A stretch of DNA of 63,779 nucleotides. Origin: an uncultured Clostridia bacterium. GTDB taxonomy: Bacteria > Bacillota > Clostridia > Monoglobales > Monoglobaceae. The stretch covers positions 1 through 63,779 of the forward strand of contig CANQBQ010000014.1 of assembly GCA_947589045.1 (NCBI GenBank), read 5' to 3'. This document shows, piece after piece, positions 52,046 to 61,700 of the stretch. Below the pieces are notes generated by a model, which was not told the DNA's origin, searched no databases, and saw nothing but the letters and a program-made list of their open reading frames with translations. The translations under genes and the position numbers were made by a program. Position 1 is the first letter of the stretch; every line of letters begins with the position of its first letter.

Positions 52046-52858
52046 ATGGGACAATTTATAGGTCACGCGGGCGGATTTCTTTTACTTTCCGCGGTTGTGC
52101 TTTTAGCCGGTATTTTTACTGCCGAGGTCGGCATTGTAAAAGACCGTGATAAACTTAGGAAAAACGGATTTACGGCACTGTACGCGTGCTGCATCGGAAT
52201 TTTATACTATTTTATTATGGCTTATGTTAAAAACACCGCGTCCGGGCAGACAAATATGTTTGACTTCGGCTCGGTATTCACGTTTTGCGGCTTGGATAAG
52301 GATTTGGAACTGTACGGCGACCCTTCGTTAAAAAGCGCGTGCTTGGGGCTTGGTATGCCGATATTCCCGTTTTTGGTGCATATTTTGGGCAAAATAATTT
52401 TTGAGCAATACGGCGGGATTGCCGTTTGGCTGAATTTCCTGTCTGTCGCTGTCGGGATATGCTGTCTTTATAGAATGATGTGTGAATACTTCGAAAGAGA
52501 AATCTCGCCGCATACGGTGATGGTTATTCTTTCGTTGCCGTTTGCGTTTATGATGTTCACGCCCGGCTCCTACGGCTGGGTATTTGGTCTTTTGTCTGCG
52601 TCGGCATACGCTTTGTATAAAGGCAATACGCCGTTGTGGTTAATCCTCGGAATAATTGCGGCGCTTTCAAATAAGCTCGGAATATTATTTGTTTTGCCTC
52701 TTATTCTTTCAAAAACGAGCGGCTTTTCGGCATTTGTTAAAAAAGTCGGCGAAAACAAGCTTATATCAAACGCATATGTCCGTCTCGGATATTTGTTTTT
52801 GATGTTCTCCATAGATGGCGCGATATTGTTTCTTACCATAGGAGGTGTTAACTTATGA
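52046..52858 (+). CDS. Polytopic membrane protein of unknown function
   Basis: A 270-residue protein with about seven spans (near 10-28, 45-62, 110-130, 132-150, 165-180, 195-215 and 245-265) and few charged loops. I do not recognise a domain, though its length and topology recall the membrane halves of GT-C proteins. AAAGGAGG lies 11 bases before the ATG. Its stop overlaps the start of the next gene (ATGA), so the two are translated as a unit and probably form a complex. The block lies between the 58-bp direct repeats. Confidence 0.65.
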   Translation: MGQFIGHAGGFLLLSAVVLLAGIFTAEVGIVKDRDKLRKNGFTALYACCIGILYYFIMAYVKNTASGQTNMFDFGSVFTFCGLDKDLELYGDPSLKSACLGLGMPIFPFLVHILGKIIFEQYGGIAVWLNFLSVAVGICCLYRMMCEYFEREISPHTVMVILSLPFAFMMFTPGSYGWVFGLLSASAYALYKGNTPLWLILGIIAALSNKLGILFVLPLILSKTSGFSAFVKKVGENKLISNAYVRLGYLFLMFSIDGAILFLTIGGVNL

Positions 52859-53985
52859 GCATACAAAAACCGAAAACATACGACGCTTTATCCGAACGCC
52901 GTAAGCTTATAACCGTATTTTGTATTGCCTTTCTCAGCAGACTGGTTTTGTTTGCCGTCGCCTTGGCGGCGTACCGTTTAAACGGCGGGGGCAGATCTCT
53001 TGTCGAGATATTTTCGGGCGACTCGACGGGTGATGCCGTGCATTACGCATATATAGCAGAGCATTGGTATACAAATGTCGGCGAAAAAGCCAACCTGCTC
53101 GTTTTCTATCCTATGATGCCGATACTTATGGCGGTATTCCGCGTTATTTTCAGAAGTTATATCCTGTCCGGCATTGTCGTGTCAATCCTAGCGTTTTCGG
53201 TAGGCTCGTGCTACTTTTATAAGCTGCTGCGTCTTGATTACGACGAGGAAAAGACGGCGTACGGTATGGTCGCGTTCTTCGCAGCCGTATTCGGCATATT
53301 CTTCATAAGCGCGCATACCGAAAGCCTTTTTGTTATGCTTACGGCTATGGTGCTTTGGTATACGCGAAAAAAGAACTGGCTCGCGGTCGGTATTATCGGA
53401 TTTTGCGCGGCACTTACAAAAACGCAGGGCGTTTTGCTGTTTTTGCCGGCGGCTTACGAAATTATAGTTGATGCGGCAAAAGAAAAGCACTTTAATCCGA
53501 AAACGCTCACCGTCCTTTTTATCCCGCTGGGCTTTCTCTGCTATCTTATGCTGAATTATGCCGTTTCGGGTGATTTCTTCAAATTTGTTGAGTATCAGGC
53601 GGTTGCCCCGTGGTACAACACGCCAAAATGGATTGCGGGCAGCCTTGCGACAAGCTATGATAACGGCGTAAAGTATTTTGCGCTTTCGCTCTATCTTTAC
53701 GCGCCGCAGATTATATTGTTCTTCGTTGCCGTCGCTGCGCTGTTTGTCGGAGCTTGCAAGAAGGTAAGAACATCATATCTCGTTTTTGCCGGCTCGTATA
53801 TAGGCGCAACGTATCTTCATGGCTGGATGCTGTCCGGCGGCAGATATATTTCTTCCTGTCTTGCGCTCTACATCATATACGCCGCCGTAGACAACAAATA
53901 TATAAAGAATATAATTCTGTTCCTTGAAGCGATTTTTTGCGTATTCTTTATGATATTCTGGTTCCAGGGGCAGGCGGTAATGTAA
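52855..53985 (+). CDS. Mannosyltransferase-like (PIG-V/COG5542) membrane protein
   Basis: A 376-residue polytopic GT-C type protein. The N-terminal part resembles PIG-V-like mannosyltransferases: after the first span, DSTGDAVHYAYIAEHWYTN (about residue 58), then the YPMMPILM motif. At least eight further spans follow. It probably transfers a sugar from a lipid-linked donor outside the membrane, for example to a wall polymer or glycolipid. ATG at 52855 overlaps the upstream stop (ATGA). Confidence 0.78.
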   Translation: MSIQKPKTYDALSERRKLITVFCIAFLSRLVLFAVALAAYRLNGGGRSLVEIFSGDSTGDAVHYAYIAEHWYTNVGEKANLLVFYPMMPILMAVFRVIFRSYILSGIVVSILAFSVGSCYFYKLLRLDYDEEKTAYGMVAFFAAVFGIFFISAHTESLFVMLTAMVLWYTRKKNWLAVGIIGFCAALTKTQGVLLFLPAAYEIIVDAAKEKHFNPKTLTVLFIPLGFLCYLMLNYAVSGDFFKFVEYQAVAPWYNTPKWIAGSLATSYDNGVKYFALSLYLYAPQIILFFVAVAALFVGACKKVRTSYLVFAGSYIGATYLHGWMLSGGRYISSCLALYIIYAAVDNKYIKNIILFLEAIFCVFFMIFWFQGQAVM

Positions 53986-54027
53986 TCATAAAACAGCGGA
54001 CACAGCTCCGCCGTCTGAATTTGTTTT

Positions 54028-54085
54028 TATATTGCGGCGCGGGAGTGATTTTGGGGATTGATTTATTGAGGGAAATCGGTTATAA
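54028..54085 (+). repeat. 58-bp direct repeat, right copy, with promoter of the pectinesterase gene
   Basis: Matches the left copy at 50519-50576 at 52 of 58 positions. It carries TTGATT (54058), a 17-nt spacer and TATAAT (54081), placed 75 bases before the pectinesterase start codon, so this copy is probably the functional promoter. Confidence 0.88.
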
Positions 54086-54161
54086 TCAAAAGTGATATTG
54101 AATGATTTTATGATAACAATACAGCGGAATTTTATAAATTTTTAAAGAAAGCAGGGAGAGT

Positions 54162-57100
54162 ATGAAAAAGAAGTTTATTTCAATCGTTATCGCGCTTGCG
54201 ATGACCGCGGCTGTGCCGCTCGCGTATGCGGCGGACTTCGGCAACTCCATATCGGACGTTTCGGTGGAGGACGGCGCGATTAAAAGTATGACGGTTGACG
54301 GCGAGGTTCAGCCCGACGCGATAGGCATAGCGGCTGTTTACCAAAACGGAGTTCTGGTAAACGCCGAGACGAGCGCCGCGGCGACGGGCGGAGTGTTCTC
54401 GTTCAGCGACCTTAAGGTGGGCGCGGGACAGACCTACAAGGCGTTTTTGTGGAACAAAAATATGCTCAGCCCCTACGCGGCGGCGTTTGACAGCACCAAG
54501 GGTATTCCCTCCGGCAGCGGCTGGAACTTTAACTCGATAGCGGCGGGAACCGTTTATGAGTCGGGAAGCGTAATAGAGGACGCTCAGGGCAGAGAGATGA
54601 CTGTAACCGCAGCCGACTTTGACAAAGTAAATCCCACGATAAAAGAGAGAGCCGCGGGTGACAACTACCTTGAGTTTAACGACGAGAGCGACGGAAGTAC
54701 GGGTCAGCGTCAGGATTCGTGGCAAATTCCTCACGCGGCAATATCGGACGGCGACGCGGTAGTCTACACCATGGACGTTAAAAAGAGCAATCTTGAAAAG
54801 GACACGATTTTGCTCAGAGTGTACGACACGACAAACACGACCGCCGAAAATTCCTATTCGACCGACGGACGCTCGTTTGAGCTTAAGACGGGCGACAACG
54901 GCGCTCTGGCACTTGCCGATTATTATTCGGCAGACGACAAAGGCAAAGCAGCTCAGCAGAACGTGAGCGGTTTCACGTACAGCACTGATAAATGGTTCAG
55001 CGTCAGGGTTGAATATATCAGAGCCGAAAATAAGGTAAATGTTTACGCGGGTGATACTGCCGACAGTGTGGAGCTTAAAAGCACATTTACCCTCGGAACA
55101 TTGGGCACGAATAACAAGACCGTTCCCGCGCTCAGCCCCGACAAGCTTTCCTGCCATACCCCCGGAGGCGGCAAGGTAGTGCTGGGCGTTGACAATATCG
55201 ACATTACTACGATAAGCTACAAGGCTCAGAACGTACCCGTAAGCGGCACAATCTACACGACTTATTCCGACGATATGAAGAACAAGCCCGAGTTATTCAC
55301 TGAGGGCGGCGCGACGGTCGTATTCAGCGACGGCGCGGGCAAAGAGGTTGAGGCGGCTGTCGGCGCGGACGGAACCTACTCCGCAGAGCTTATGTCGAAC
55401 GCCAGCTATACGGTATCCGTAAAGGGCGCGGATAAGTACACCCTTTCGCCCCTGTCGGGCAGCTTCAGCATCGGTATTAAGGAACTGAAGGCGAGCAAGG
55501 ACATTCTTCTGGTCAACAATCTCGGCGAGGTGGCGTATAAAGATACCCTTGAGGTCGGCGCGGATAAGGAGTACAATACCATAAACAAGGCGCTTTCGGC
55601 GGTTCGCAAGATGACGAGAGAGGACGGTCAGACCGTCACAATCAAGATTGACCCCGGCACATATGAGGAACAGCTCTATATAGATGTGAACGACATCGCG
55701 CTCGTTGCGGCGGAACCCGAAAACAAGCCGGTTATCCAGTGGTATTACGGCATAGGATATGTTTACTATTCCGCAGTTCCCGCCGGAATTAGCGGTGAGG
55801 GTTGGTACAACGCGGACTATGCGGTAGCAAAGATAAAGAAGAGTCCTGTTAAGAATTGGGGAGCGACGATAAGAACTACCGCAAAGGGATTTTTGGCTGA
55901 AAATCTTGACGTTATAAATACATTTAACAAATATATAACAGATGCGGAAATTGCCGACGGAGTTGAGCCGGGCGGCGACAGCAGAAAAGATTTTGACAGA
56001 AGCAACAAGAATACCGGCGTAAAAAGCAAGACTGCAACCGAGCGTGCGGCGGCAATTTTTGCGGGTGGAAGCGAGATAGAGCTTTATAACTGCTACTTCT
56101 CGTCAAGTCAGGACACCTTCGGTACGGGCGCGGCTTCTATGTATGTTAAAAACTGCGATATTGCCGGAAACACCGATTATATCTGCGGCGGCAACAACTG
56201 TTATTTTGAAAACTGCAATCTTATCTGGACGGGTTACAGCGACACCGCAACGGGCGGATATATAACCGCCTGCAAGACCTCAAAGCTGCCTCCGGAGGAT
56301 AAGGGCTACTACTTCAAGGATTGTGTGATAAAGAACAGCAACGAATCGGGAATGAAGTTTGCGCCAGGTTCATTTGGCAGAACATGGGGAGGACTTAATT
56401 GTCAGGTAGTATTTGACAATACTTTTCTTGATGGAGTCGATATGCCGAACGGATGGAGCAGTATGGGCAAGGATGAAAACAAAGAACTAATTCCTGTCAG
56501 CAAAATAAATGTGTATGTTATTAACGGCGTGAACGGCGTAGACTATTCGTCAAATAAGTCGTATAATCCTTATAAAGCGTATTCAGAAAACCTTGTCCCC
56601 GAAGATTTCTTCGGCGGCTGGGAGCCCAAGCATTATGTGGTTGATTCAAGCCTTATCGCGCTCAAGCGCGAGATAGAGGGCAGCGGCTCGGTAGTGTTCG
56701 AGGTGGACGGAAGAGCGGTTACGCGCGCGGCTGAGGGTACTAAGATTACGGTTAAGGCAACGCCGGCAAACAATTACGAGCTTGGCTCGATTACGGTCAA
56801 GACTGCAAGCGGAAGCGACGTAAGCCTTGACGATAGCAATTCGTTTATAATGCCCTCCGAGGAGATTACCGCAAAGGTCGTATTCACTCCCAAAACGTTG
56901 GGTAAATACACGGGCTGGATAATCGGAGAACAGAGCAGCGGCAGCGGCGACGGCGTGGCTGAAAACGTGACTTACGAGGGCGTTGACGCACTGCACATCA
57001 TCTCGAAGAACGTATATATGCCGCTTGAAGCTCCCGTTGCGAGCGGAAAGGTGACGTTCGACTTCGATATATACATTGACACGACTATCCCCAGAAACTT

Positions 57101-57464
57101 CCGCGTGTATCTCGAAAACGAGGTCGGCACCTGGCAGAATACCGAAGCGGTAATGGCTGAGGTTATCAACAACCGCGGCAACCAGGTTAACACCGGTCCG
57201 GCAATTGACTCAAGTACAAACCCGCTGTTCACTTACGAGCAGTTGGGCGCGAGCGGCTGGGTACACTTTACGATAACCATGGACTACTCCAAGGCGTCGG
57301 CGGGCGATTTCATAACAATCACAGCCCAAAAAGCGGACGGTTCCGAACTGGGTACAAAATCAATGGGAGTTATCTCAGGCGAGGACACCACGCTCAAATC
57401 AATAAGATTTGTAACTACGGCTACATCTTCGTATTATGCAAATATGAGCCTTAAAACCGAGTAA
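54162..57464 (+). CDS. Secreted multidomain pectin methylesterase (CE8)
   Basis: A 1100-residue secreted enzyme that demethylates pectin. Signal peptide about residues 1-24. Residues 130-360 look like a carbohydrate-binding or jelly-roll domain; about 365-445 is a carboxypeptidase-regulatory-like beta domain. The CE8 beta-helix spans roughly 465-800: Gln650 and Asp651 in SSQDTF, Asp672 in GNTDYICGG, and Arg740/Trp742 in GRTWGG correspond to the catalytic set of pectinesterases. A small repeat domain (about 830-905) and a C-terminal sugar-binding-like domain follow. No SLH or sortase anchor. It has a GGGAGAG site and its own promoter in the repeat. A terminator follows. Confidence 0.92.
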   Translation: MKKKFISIVIALAMTAAVPLAYAADFGNSISDVSVEDGAIKSMTVDGEVQPDAIGIAAVYQNGVLVNAETSAAATGGVFSFSDLKVGAGQTYKAFLWNKNMLSPYAAAFDSTKGIPSGSGWNFNSIAAGTVYESGSVIEDAQGREMTVTAADFDKVNPTIKERAAGDNYLEFNDESDGSTGQRQDSWQIPHAAISDGDAVVYTMDVKKSNLEKDTILLRVYDTTNTTAENSYSTDGRSFELKTGDNGALALADYYSADDKGKAAQQNVSGFTYSTDKWFSVRVEYIRAENKVNVYAGDTADSVELKSTFTLGTLGTNNKTVPALSPDKLSCHTPGGGKVVLGVDNIDITTISYKAQNVPVSGTIYTTYSDDMKNKPELFTEGGATVVFSDGAGKEVEAAVGADGTYSAELMSNASYTVSVKGADKYTLSPLSGSFSIGIKELKASKDILLVNNLGEVAYKDTLEVGADKEYNTINKALSAVRKMTREDGQTVTIKIDPGTYEEQLYIDVNDIALVAAEPENKPVIQWYYGIGYVYYSAVPAGISGEGWYNADYAVAKIKKSPVKNWGATIRTTAKGFLAENLDVINTFNKYITDAEIADGVEPGGDSRKDFDRSNKNTGVKSKTATERAAAIFAGGSEIELYNCYFSSSQDTFGTGAASMYVKNCDIAGNTDYICGGNNCYFENCNLIWTGYSDTATGGYITACKTSKLPPEDKGYYFKDCVIKNSNESGMKFAPGSFGRTWGGLNCQVVFDNTFLDGVDMPNGWSSMGKDENKELIPVSKINVYVINGVNGVDYSSNKSYNPYKAYSENLVPEDFFGGWEPKHYVVDSSLIALKREIEGSGSVVFEVDGRAVTRAAEGTKITVKATPANNYELGSITVKTASGSDVSLDDSNSFIMPSEEITAKVVFTPKTLGKYTGWIIGEQSSGSGDGVAENVTYEGVDALHIISKNVYMPLEAPVASGKVTFDFDIYIDTTIPRNFRVYLENEVGTWQNTEAVMAEVINNRGNQVNTGPAIDSSTNPLFTYEQLGASGWVHFTITMDYSKASAGDFITITAQKADGSELGTKSMGVISGEDTTLKSIRFVTTATSSYYANMSLKTE

Positions 57465-57476
57465 ATCGGGTGACAC

Positions 57477-57517
57477 AAAACAATCCGCAAAGCGTTATGC
57501 TTTGCGGATTGTTTTTT
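57477..57517. terminator. Bidirectional terminator between pectinesterase and metG
   Basis: A perfect 17-bp stem (57477-57493 with 57499-57515) with a 5-nt loop and a T-run on the plus strand. Confidence 0.92.
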
Positions 57518-57536
57518 ATATTAAATTTTAAATCGC

Positions 57537-59480
57537 TTATACTATTTCGGCGCCGCTTTGTATGTCGCCGAGCGTGCTTGTCACAACAAGTTTATCCTTG
57601 TATTCCGCCGACAAAATCATTCCCTGAGACTCAAGTCCCATCATTTTGCGGGTCGGGAAATTGGCGATAAACAGCACGTTTTTGCCTATCAAATCCTCGG
57701 GTGAGTAATACTTTGCGATGCCCGACAGGATTTGGCGCGTTTCGCCGCCGCATTTGAGCTTGAATTTGAGCAGCTTGGACGACTTCGGCACTTTTTCGCA
57801 CTCCAAGACCTTGCCCACGCGAATATCGAGCTTTTCAAAATCGTCAAATGTCACCTCGCCCTTGAAGTCGGCTATTTCGGGCGCGTTTTCGGCTTCGGCA
57901 TCATTTTCGTTTTCCGTTTCGATTTCAGCCAGCTTTTTCTCGGCGTCTATTCTCGCGAACATCGGCTCGGCTTCGCCGACCTTTTCTCCCGCCTTTGTTA
58001 CGCCGAAAGTTTTTGCGCTTTCAGAGCTTATATCGGACGCGTTTATCTGCGCTTTTATTTTCTCCGCGGTTTCGGGCATAAACGGGGAGAGGAGGGAGGC
58101 AATAATTCTTATTGCTTCAACAAGGTTGTAAAGCACCGTGCCGAGCCTCGGCTTCGTCTGCTCGTCCTTTGCCAAAATCCACGGGGTGGTTTCGTCTATA
58201 TATTTGTTCGCGCGGTTTACGATATGCCAGATTTCGTCGAGACTGTCCGCGACGTGCAGGGTCTCCATCTTTTTCGTCACCTTGTCGAGCGCGCCCGATG
58301 CGATTTCCTTTAAGTCATCATCAAACTCGCCGCCGATGTCGCCCGACTGTATAACTCCGCCAAAATATTTGTTGACCATAGCCACGGTGCGGTTTACGAG
58401 GTTGCCGAGGGTGTTGGCAAGGTCGGAATTGTATCGGCTTATAAATACCTCATACGTTATGTTTCCGTCCTGTGCAAACGGCATTTCGTGAAGCGAATAG
58501 TATCTCACCGCGTCAACGCCGAAGTGACGCACGAGGTCGTCGGCGTAAATTACGTTGCCGCGCGACTTGGACATCTTTTCTTCGCCGAAGAGCAGCCACG
58601 GATGACCGAAAACCTGCTTGGGAAGCGGCTCACCGAGAGCCATAAGCATAATAGGCCAGTAGATGGTGTGGAAACGGAGAATGTCTTTTCCTATGACGTG
58701 TACGTCGGCAGGCCAGTATTTTTGGTATAAATCGGGCTGCTTTTCGTTTTCGGGGTTATAGCCGAGCGCCGTAATATAGTTGGAGAGCGCGTCAATCCAA
58801 ACATAAACGATATGTCCGGGGTCGAATTCGACGGGTATTCCCCACGAAAAGCTGGTACGCGACACGCAAAGGTCTTGAAGTCCGGGCTTTAAAAAGTTGT
58901 TGACCATCTCTTTTTTGCGGGATTCGGGCTGTATGAAGTCGGGATGCTCCTCGATGTGCTTCATAAGTCTGTCCTGGTACTTGCTCATTTTGAAGAAGTA
59001 CGCTTCCTCGCGGGTCTTTTTCACTTCGCGTCCGCAGTCGGGGCATTTGCCGTCCTTTAGCTGTGTCTCTGTCCAGAACGACTCGCACGGCGTGCAGTAC
59101 CAGCCCTCGTATTCGGACTTGTATATGTCGCCTTGGTTATACAGCTTGGTAAAAATCTTCTGCACCGCTTTTTCGTGGTAGTCGTCGGTGGTGCGGATAA
59201 ATTTGTCGTAGCTGATGTTGAGCATATCGGCTATGCGTCTTATCTCGGCGGCAATCGCGTCAACGTGCTGTTTCGGCGTTATGCCCGCCTGCTCCGCAAG
59301 CTCCTGGATTTTTTGACCGTGCTCGTCTGTACCCGTGCAAAAATATACGTCGTAGCCCATATAACGCTTAAATCTTGCGATAGCGTCAGTCAGCACTATT
59401 TCATAGGTGTTGCCGATGTGAGGCTTGCGCGAGGTGTACGCAATCGCGGTCGTGATGTAAAATTTCTCTTTTTTGTTCAT
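57537..59480 (-). CDS. metG: Methionyl-tRNA synthetase with C-terminal tRNA-binding domain
   Basis: Charges tRNA-Met. The 647-residue class I synthetase has HIGN (about residue 21), a zinc knuckle CTPC...CPDC (about 127-147), the KMSKSRGN loop (about 298), and a C-terminal EMAP/Trbp111-like tRNA-binding domain (from about 538, FDDFEKLDIRVGKVLECEK). AAAGGAG lies before the ATG. It is the last gene of the minus-strand GH43-ruvC-ruvA-ruvB-metG operon, 14 bases after ruvB. Confidence 0.97.
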   Translation of the reverse strand: MNKKEKFYITTAIAYTSRKPHIGNTYEIVLTDAIARFKRYMGYDVYFCTGTDEHGQKIQELAEQAGITPKQHVDAIAAEIRRIADMLNISYDKFIRTTDDYHEKAVQKIFTKLYNQGDIYKSEYEGWYCTPCESFWTETQLKDGKCPDCGREVKKTREEAYFFKMSKYQDRLMKHIEEHPDFIQPESRKKEMVNNFLKPGLQDLCVSRTSFSWGIPVEFDPGHIVYVWIDALSNYITALGYNPENEKQPDLYQKYWPADVHVIGKDILRFHTIYWPIMLMALGEPLPKQVFGHPWLLFGEEKMSKSRGNVIYADDLVRHFGVDAVRYYSLHEMPFAQDGNITYEVFISRYNSDLANTLGNLVNRTVAMVNKYFGGVIQSGDIGGEFDDDLKEIASGALDKVTKKMETLHVADSLDEIWHIVNRANKYIDETTPWILAKDEQTKPRLGTVLYNLVEAIRIIASLLSPFMPETAEKIKAQINASDISSESAKTFGVTKAGEKVGEAEPMFARIDAEKKLAEIETENENDAEAENAPEIADFKGEVTFDDFEKLDIRVGKVLECEKVPKSSKLLKFKLKCGGETRQILSGIAKYYSPEDLIGKNVLFIANFPTRKMMGLESQGMILSAEYKDKLVVTSTLGDIQSGAEIV

Positions 59481-59494
59481 TCTCTGTCTCTCCT

Positions 59495-60553
59495 TTATTC
59501 TCCGTCAAATATACTGTAATTTGCGTTCGTGCTTTTAGAGCCGTTTTCGACAAACGGTATGCCGAAGTGGTCATACGCGAGCTTGGTCACCATTCGTCCG
59601 CGCGGCGTTCGGTAAATAAAGCCTATCTGCATAAGATACGGCTCGTAAACGTCCTCCACCGTGTTAGCCTCCTCGCCTATGGTCGCGGCGAGGGTGTCCA
59701 GCCCGACGGGTCCTCCGCCGAAATTGTTGATGACCGTGAGAAGCATCCGCTTGTCGTTCGCGTCAAGACCGAGGTCATCAACCTCCAGCATTTTAAGAGC
59801 CTTGTCCGCAACGTCGCGGGTTATAACGCTGTCCGCTTTTATCTCGGCAAAGTCGCGCACCCGCTTCAACAGGCGGTTAGCGATACGGGGCGTTCCCCGT
59901 GAGCGGGACGCTATCTCTTCCGCGCCGCTCGGCTCTATTTCAATTCCCAAAATTCCCGCAGAGCGCGTAACTATTTCGCTCAGCTCGGATGTATTATACA
60001 TTTCAAGACGGCTTATAACGCCGAAGCGGTCGCGCAGAGGCGCGGAAAGTGAACCCGCGCGGGTGGTTGCGCCTATAAGCGTAAACTTTTTCAGCTCAAG
60101 CTGAATAGACCTCGCCGAAGGACCTTTTCCTATTATTATATCCAGATTGAAGTCCTCCATAGCCGGATAGAGGATTTCCTCAACCGAGCGGCTGAGGCGG
60201 TGTATCTCGTCTATGAACAGAATGTCGTGCGGCTGAAGGTTTGTAAGCAGAGCCGCAAGGTCGCCGGGCTTTTCGATAGCAGGGCCCGACGTGGTGCGGA
60301 TGTTGACTCCCATCTCGTTCGCAATCACGGTCGCGAGAGTGGTTTTGCCGAGTCCGGGAGGGCCGTACAGCAAAACGTGGTCAAGAGCCTCCCCTCGTCC
60401 GCGCGCCGCCTCTATGAAAACGCCGAGGTTTTCCTTGGCTTTCTTCTGACCTATATACTCATTTAAGGTCTTGGGTCGCAGACTGTATTCAATTTCGCTG
60501 TCCTCGCTTGTTTCATTGGAGGTCACAATTCGGTTTTCAAGCTCAAAATCCAT
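59495..60553 (-). CDS. ruvB: Holliday junction branch migration DNA helicase RuvB
   Basis: AAA+ motor that drives branch migration with RuvA. The 352-residue protein has Walker [10 protein letters not shown] (about residue 63), Walker B FIDEIHR, the sensor [16 protein letters not shown], and the C-terminal winged helix with RTPRGR. The start has a GAGGTGA site. It lies 15 bases after ruvA. Confidence 0.97.
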   Translation of the reverse strand: MDFELENRIVTSNETSEDSEIEYSLRPKTLNEYIGQKKAKENLGVFIEAARGRGEALDHVLLYGPPGLGKTTLATVIANEMGVNIRTTSGPAIEKPGDLAALLTNLQPHDILFIDEIHRLSRSVEEILYPAMEDFNLDIIIGKGPSARSIQLELKKFTLIGATTRAGSLSAPLRDRFGVISRLEMYNTSELSEIVTRSAGILGIEIEPSGAEEIASRSRGTPRIANRLLKRVRDFAEIKADSVITRDVADKALKMLEVDDLGLDANDKRMLLTVINNFGGGPVGLDTLAATIGEEANTVEDVYEPYLMQIGFIYRTPRGRMVTKLAYDHFGIPFVENGSKSTNANYSIFDGE

Positions 60554-60568
60554 ATATCAGGTCACCTC

Positions 60569-61168
60569 TTATCTCATTAAATTTTTCAGCGCGTACTTTA
60601 TCTTGTCCTCGACCGACAGACTGCCGTCCGCGCCCGAAAGCGCCTTTTTGGCTTCCTGCGGCGAGTAACCGAGTACCATAAGTGCTTCGACGGCTTCGCT
60701 CTCGTCGCCCGATACAACGTCCGTGCCGCTTGCCAGAGCGTCTCCGCCTATATCCGATAAATCTATGTTCTTGAATTTGTCTTTAAGCTCCAAAATTATT
60801 CTTTGTGCGAGCTTGGGACCCACGCCCTGTGCGGCTTTTATGGTGCCGACATCGCCCGATATTATCGCAAGGGCAAACTTTGAGGGCGAAACCGTCGACA
60901 AAATGCTGAGCGCGCCCTTGCCGCCCACGCCAGAAACGCCGAGCAGCATCTCGAATATATTAAGCTCCTCAAGCGACGCAAAGCCGTATATGTCCATAAA
61001 ATCCTCGCCCACGCGAAGATAGGTGTACATTTTCTCCTGTGAACCTATCTCGCCGAGAGCATTTAAAGACGGCGCGGTCGAGTAGATTTTATAGCCGACT
61101 CCGCCCGCGTCTATTACCGCAAATTGCTCTGTCTTGTGTACGAGAGTTCCCGAAATGTAGTAAAACAC
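60569..61168 (-). CDS. ruvA: Holliday junction DNA-binding protein RuvA
   Basis: Forms the tetramer that holds the four-way junction for RuvB. The 199-residue protein has domain I (FYYISGTLVH), the helix-hairpin-helix pairs LLGVSGVGGKGAL and AQGVGPKLAQRIILELKDK, and the C-terminal UBA-like domain III (EALMVLGYSPQEAKKAL). The start is GTG at 61168 with GGAGG 8 bases upstream. It follows ruvC by 45 bases. Confidence 0.96.
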   Translation of the reverse strand: MFYYISGTLVHKTEQFAVIDAGGVGYKIYSTAPSLNALGEIGSQEKMYTYLRVGEDFMDIYGFASLEELNIFEMLLGVSGVGGKGALSILSTVSPSKFALAIISGDVGTIKAAQGVGPKLAQRIILELKDKFKNIDLSDIGGDALASGTDVVSGDESEAVEALMVLGYSPQEAKKALSGADGSLSVEDKIKYALKNLMR

Positions 61169-61213
61169 GTTGTTAACCTCCGTTTTGCCGCAAATTTTAT
61201 TTATTCACCGCTT

Positions 61214-61681
61214 CTATATGCTGTGCGCGCAGCATATGGCGAGCGCGAGCGCGTCCGCGGTGTCGTCGGGCTTGGGTACCTTATCGAGAGAGAGCAGGAG
61301 CTTTACCATCTGCTGCACCTGATTTTTGTCCGCGCGTCCGTAACCAGTGACCGCCTGCTTCACCTGGAGCGGCGTGTACTCAAATATTTTCACGCCCGCG
61401 TTCATCGCGGCAAGCACAAGCACGCCGCGCGCCTGAGCCACGTTTATCGCCGTCTTTTGGTTGCTGTTGAAGAAAAGCTCTTCTATCGCCATAACGTCGG
61501 GCTTGAAATGCTCTATTATTTCATTCAGGTCGTCGTGAATTTTTTTAAGTCTGTCGAAAATATTTTCGCCCGCCCGGGTGGTTATCGCACCGTAGTGCAA
61601 AACCTTGAATTTGTTGCCTGTGTACTCCACTATGCCGTAGCCGACTATCGCAAAGCCGGGGTCTATTCCCAAAATCCGCAT
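61214..61681 (-). CDS. ruvC: Crossover junction endodeoxyribonuclease RuvC
   Basis: Resolves Holliday junctions by paired nicks. The 155-residue protein shows the first acidic residue in MRILGIDPG (Asp7), the second in MAIEELFF (about Glu67) and the last pair in [14 protein letters not shown] at 61681 follows a GAGAGAT site; the longer frame to 61774 overlaps the GH43 gene and is not used. The catalytic residues are complete. Confidence 0.95.
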   Translation of the reverse strand: MRILGIDPGFAIVGYGIVEYTGNKFKVLHYGAITTRAGENIFDRLKKIHDDLNEIIEHFKPDVMAIEELFFNSNQKTAINVAQARGVLVLAAMNAGVKIFEYTPLQVKQAVTGYGRADKNQVQQMVKLLLSLDKVPKPDDTADALALAICCAHSI

Positions 61682-61700
61682 AATTATCTCTCCGAACCGT

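Noticed and set aside
50519-54085. Insertion sequence or integron between the 58-bp repeats
   Set aside because: No transposase, integrase or terminal inverted repeats are visible; only direct repeats and membrane genes.
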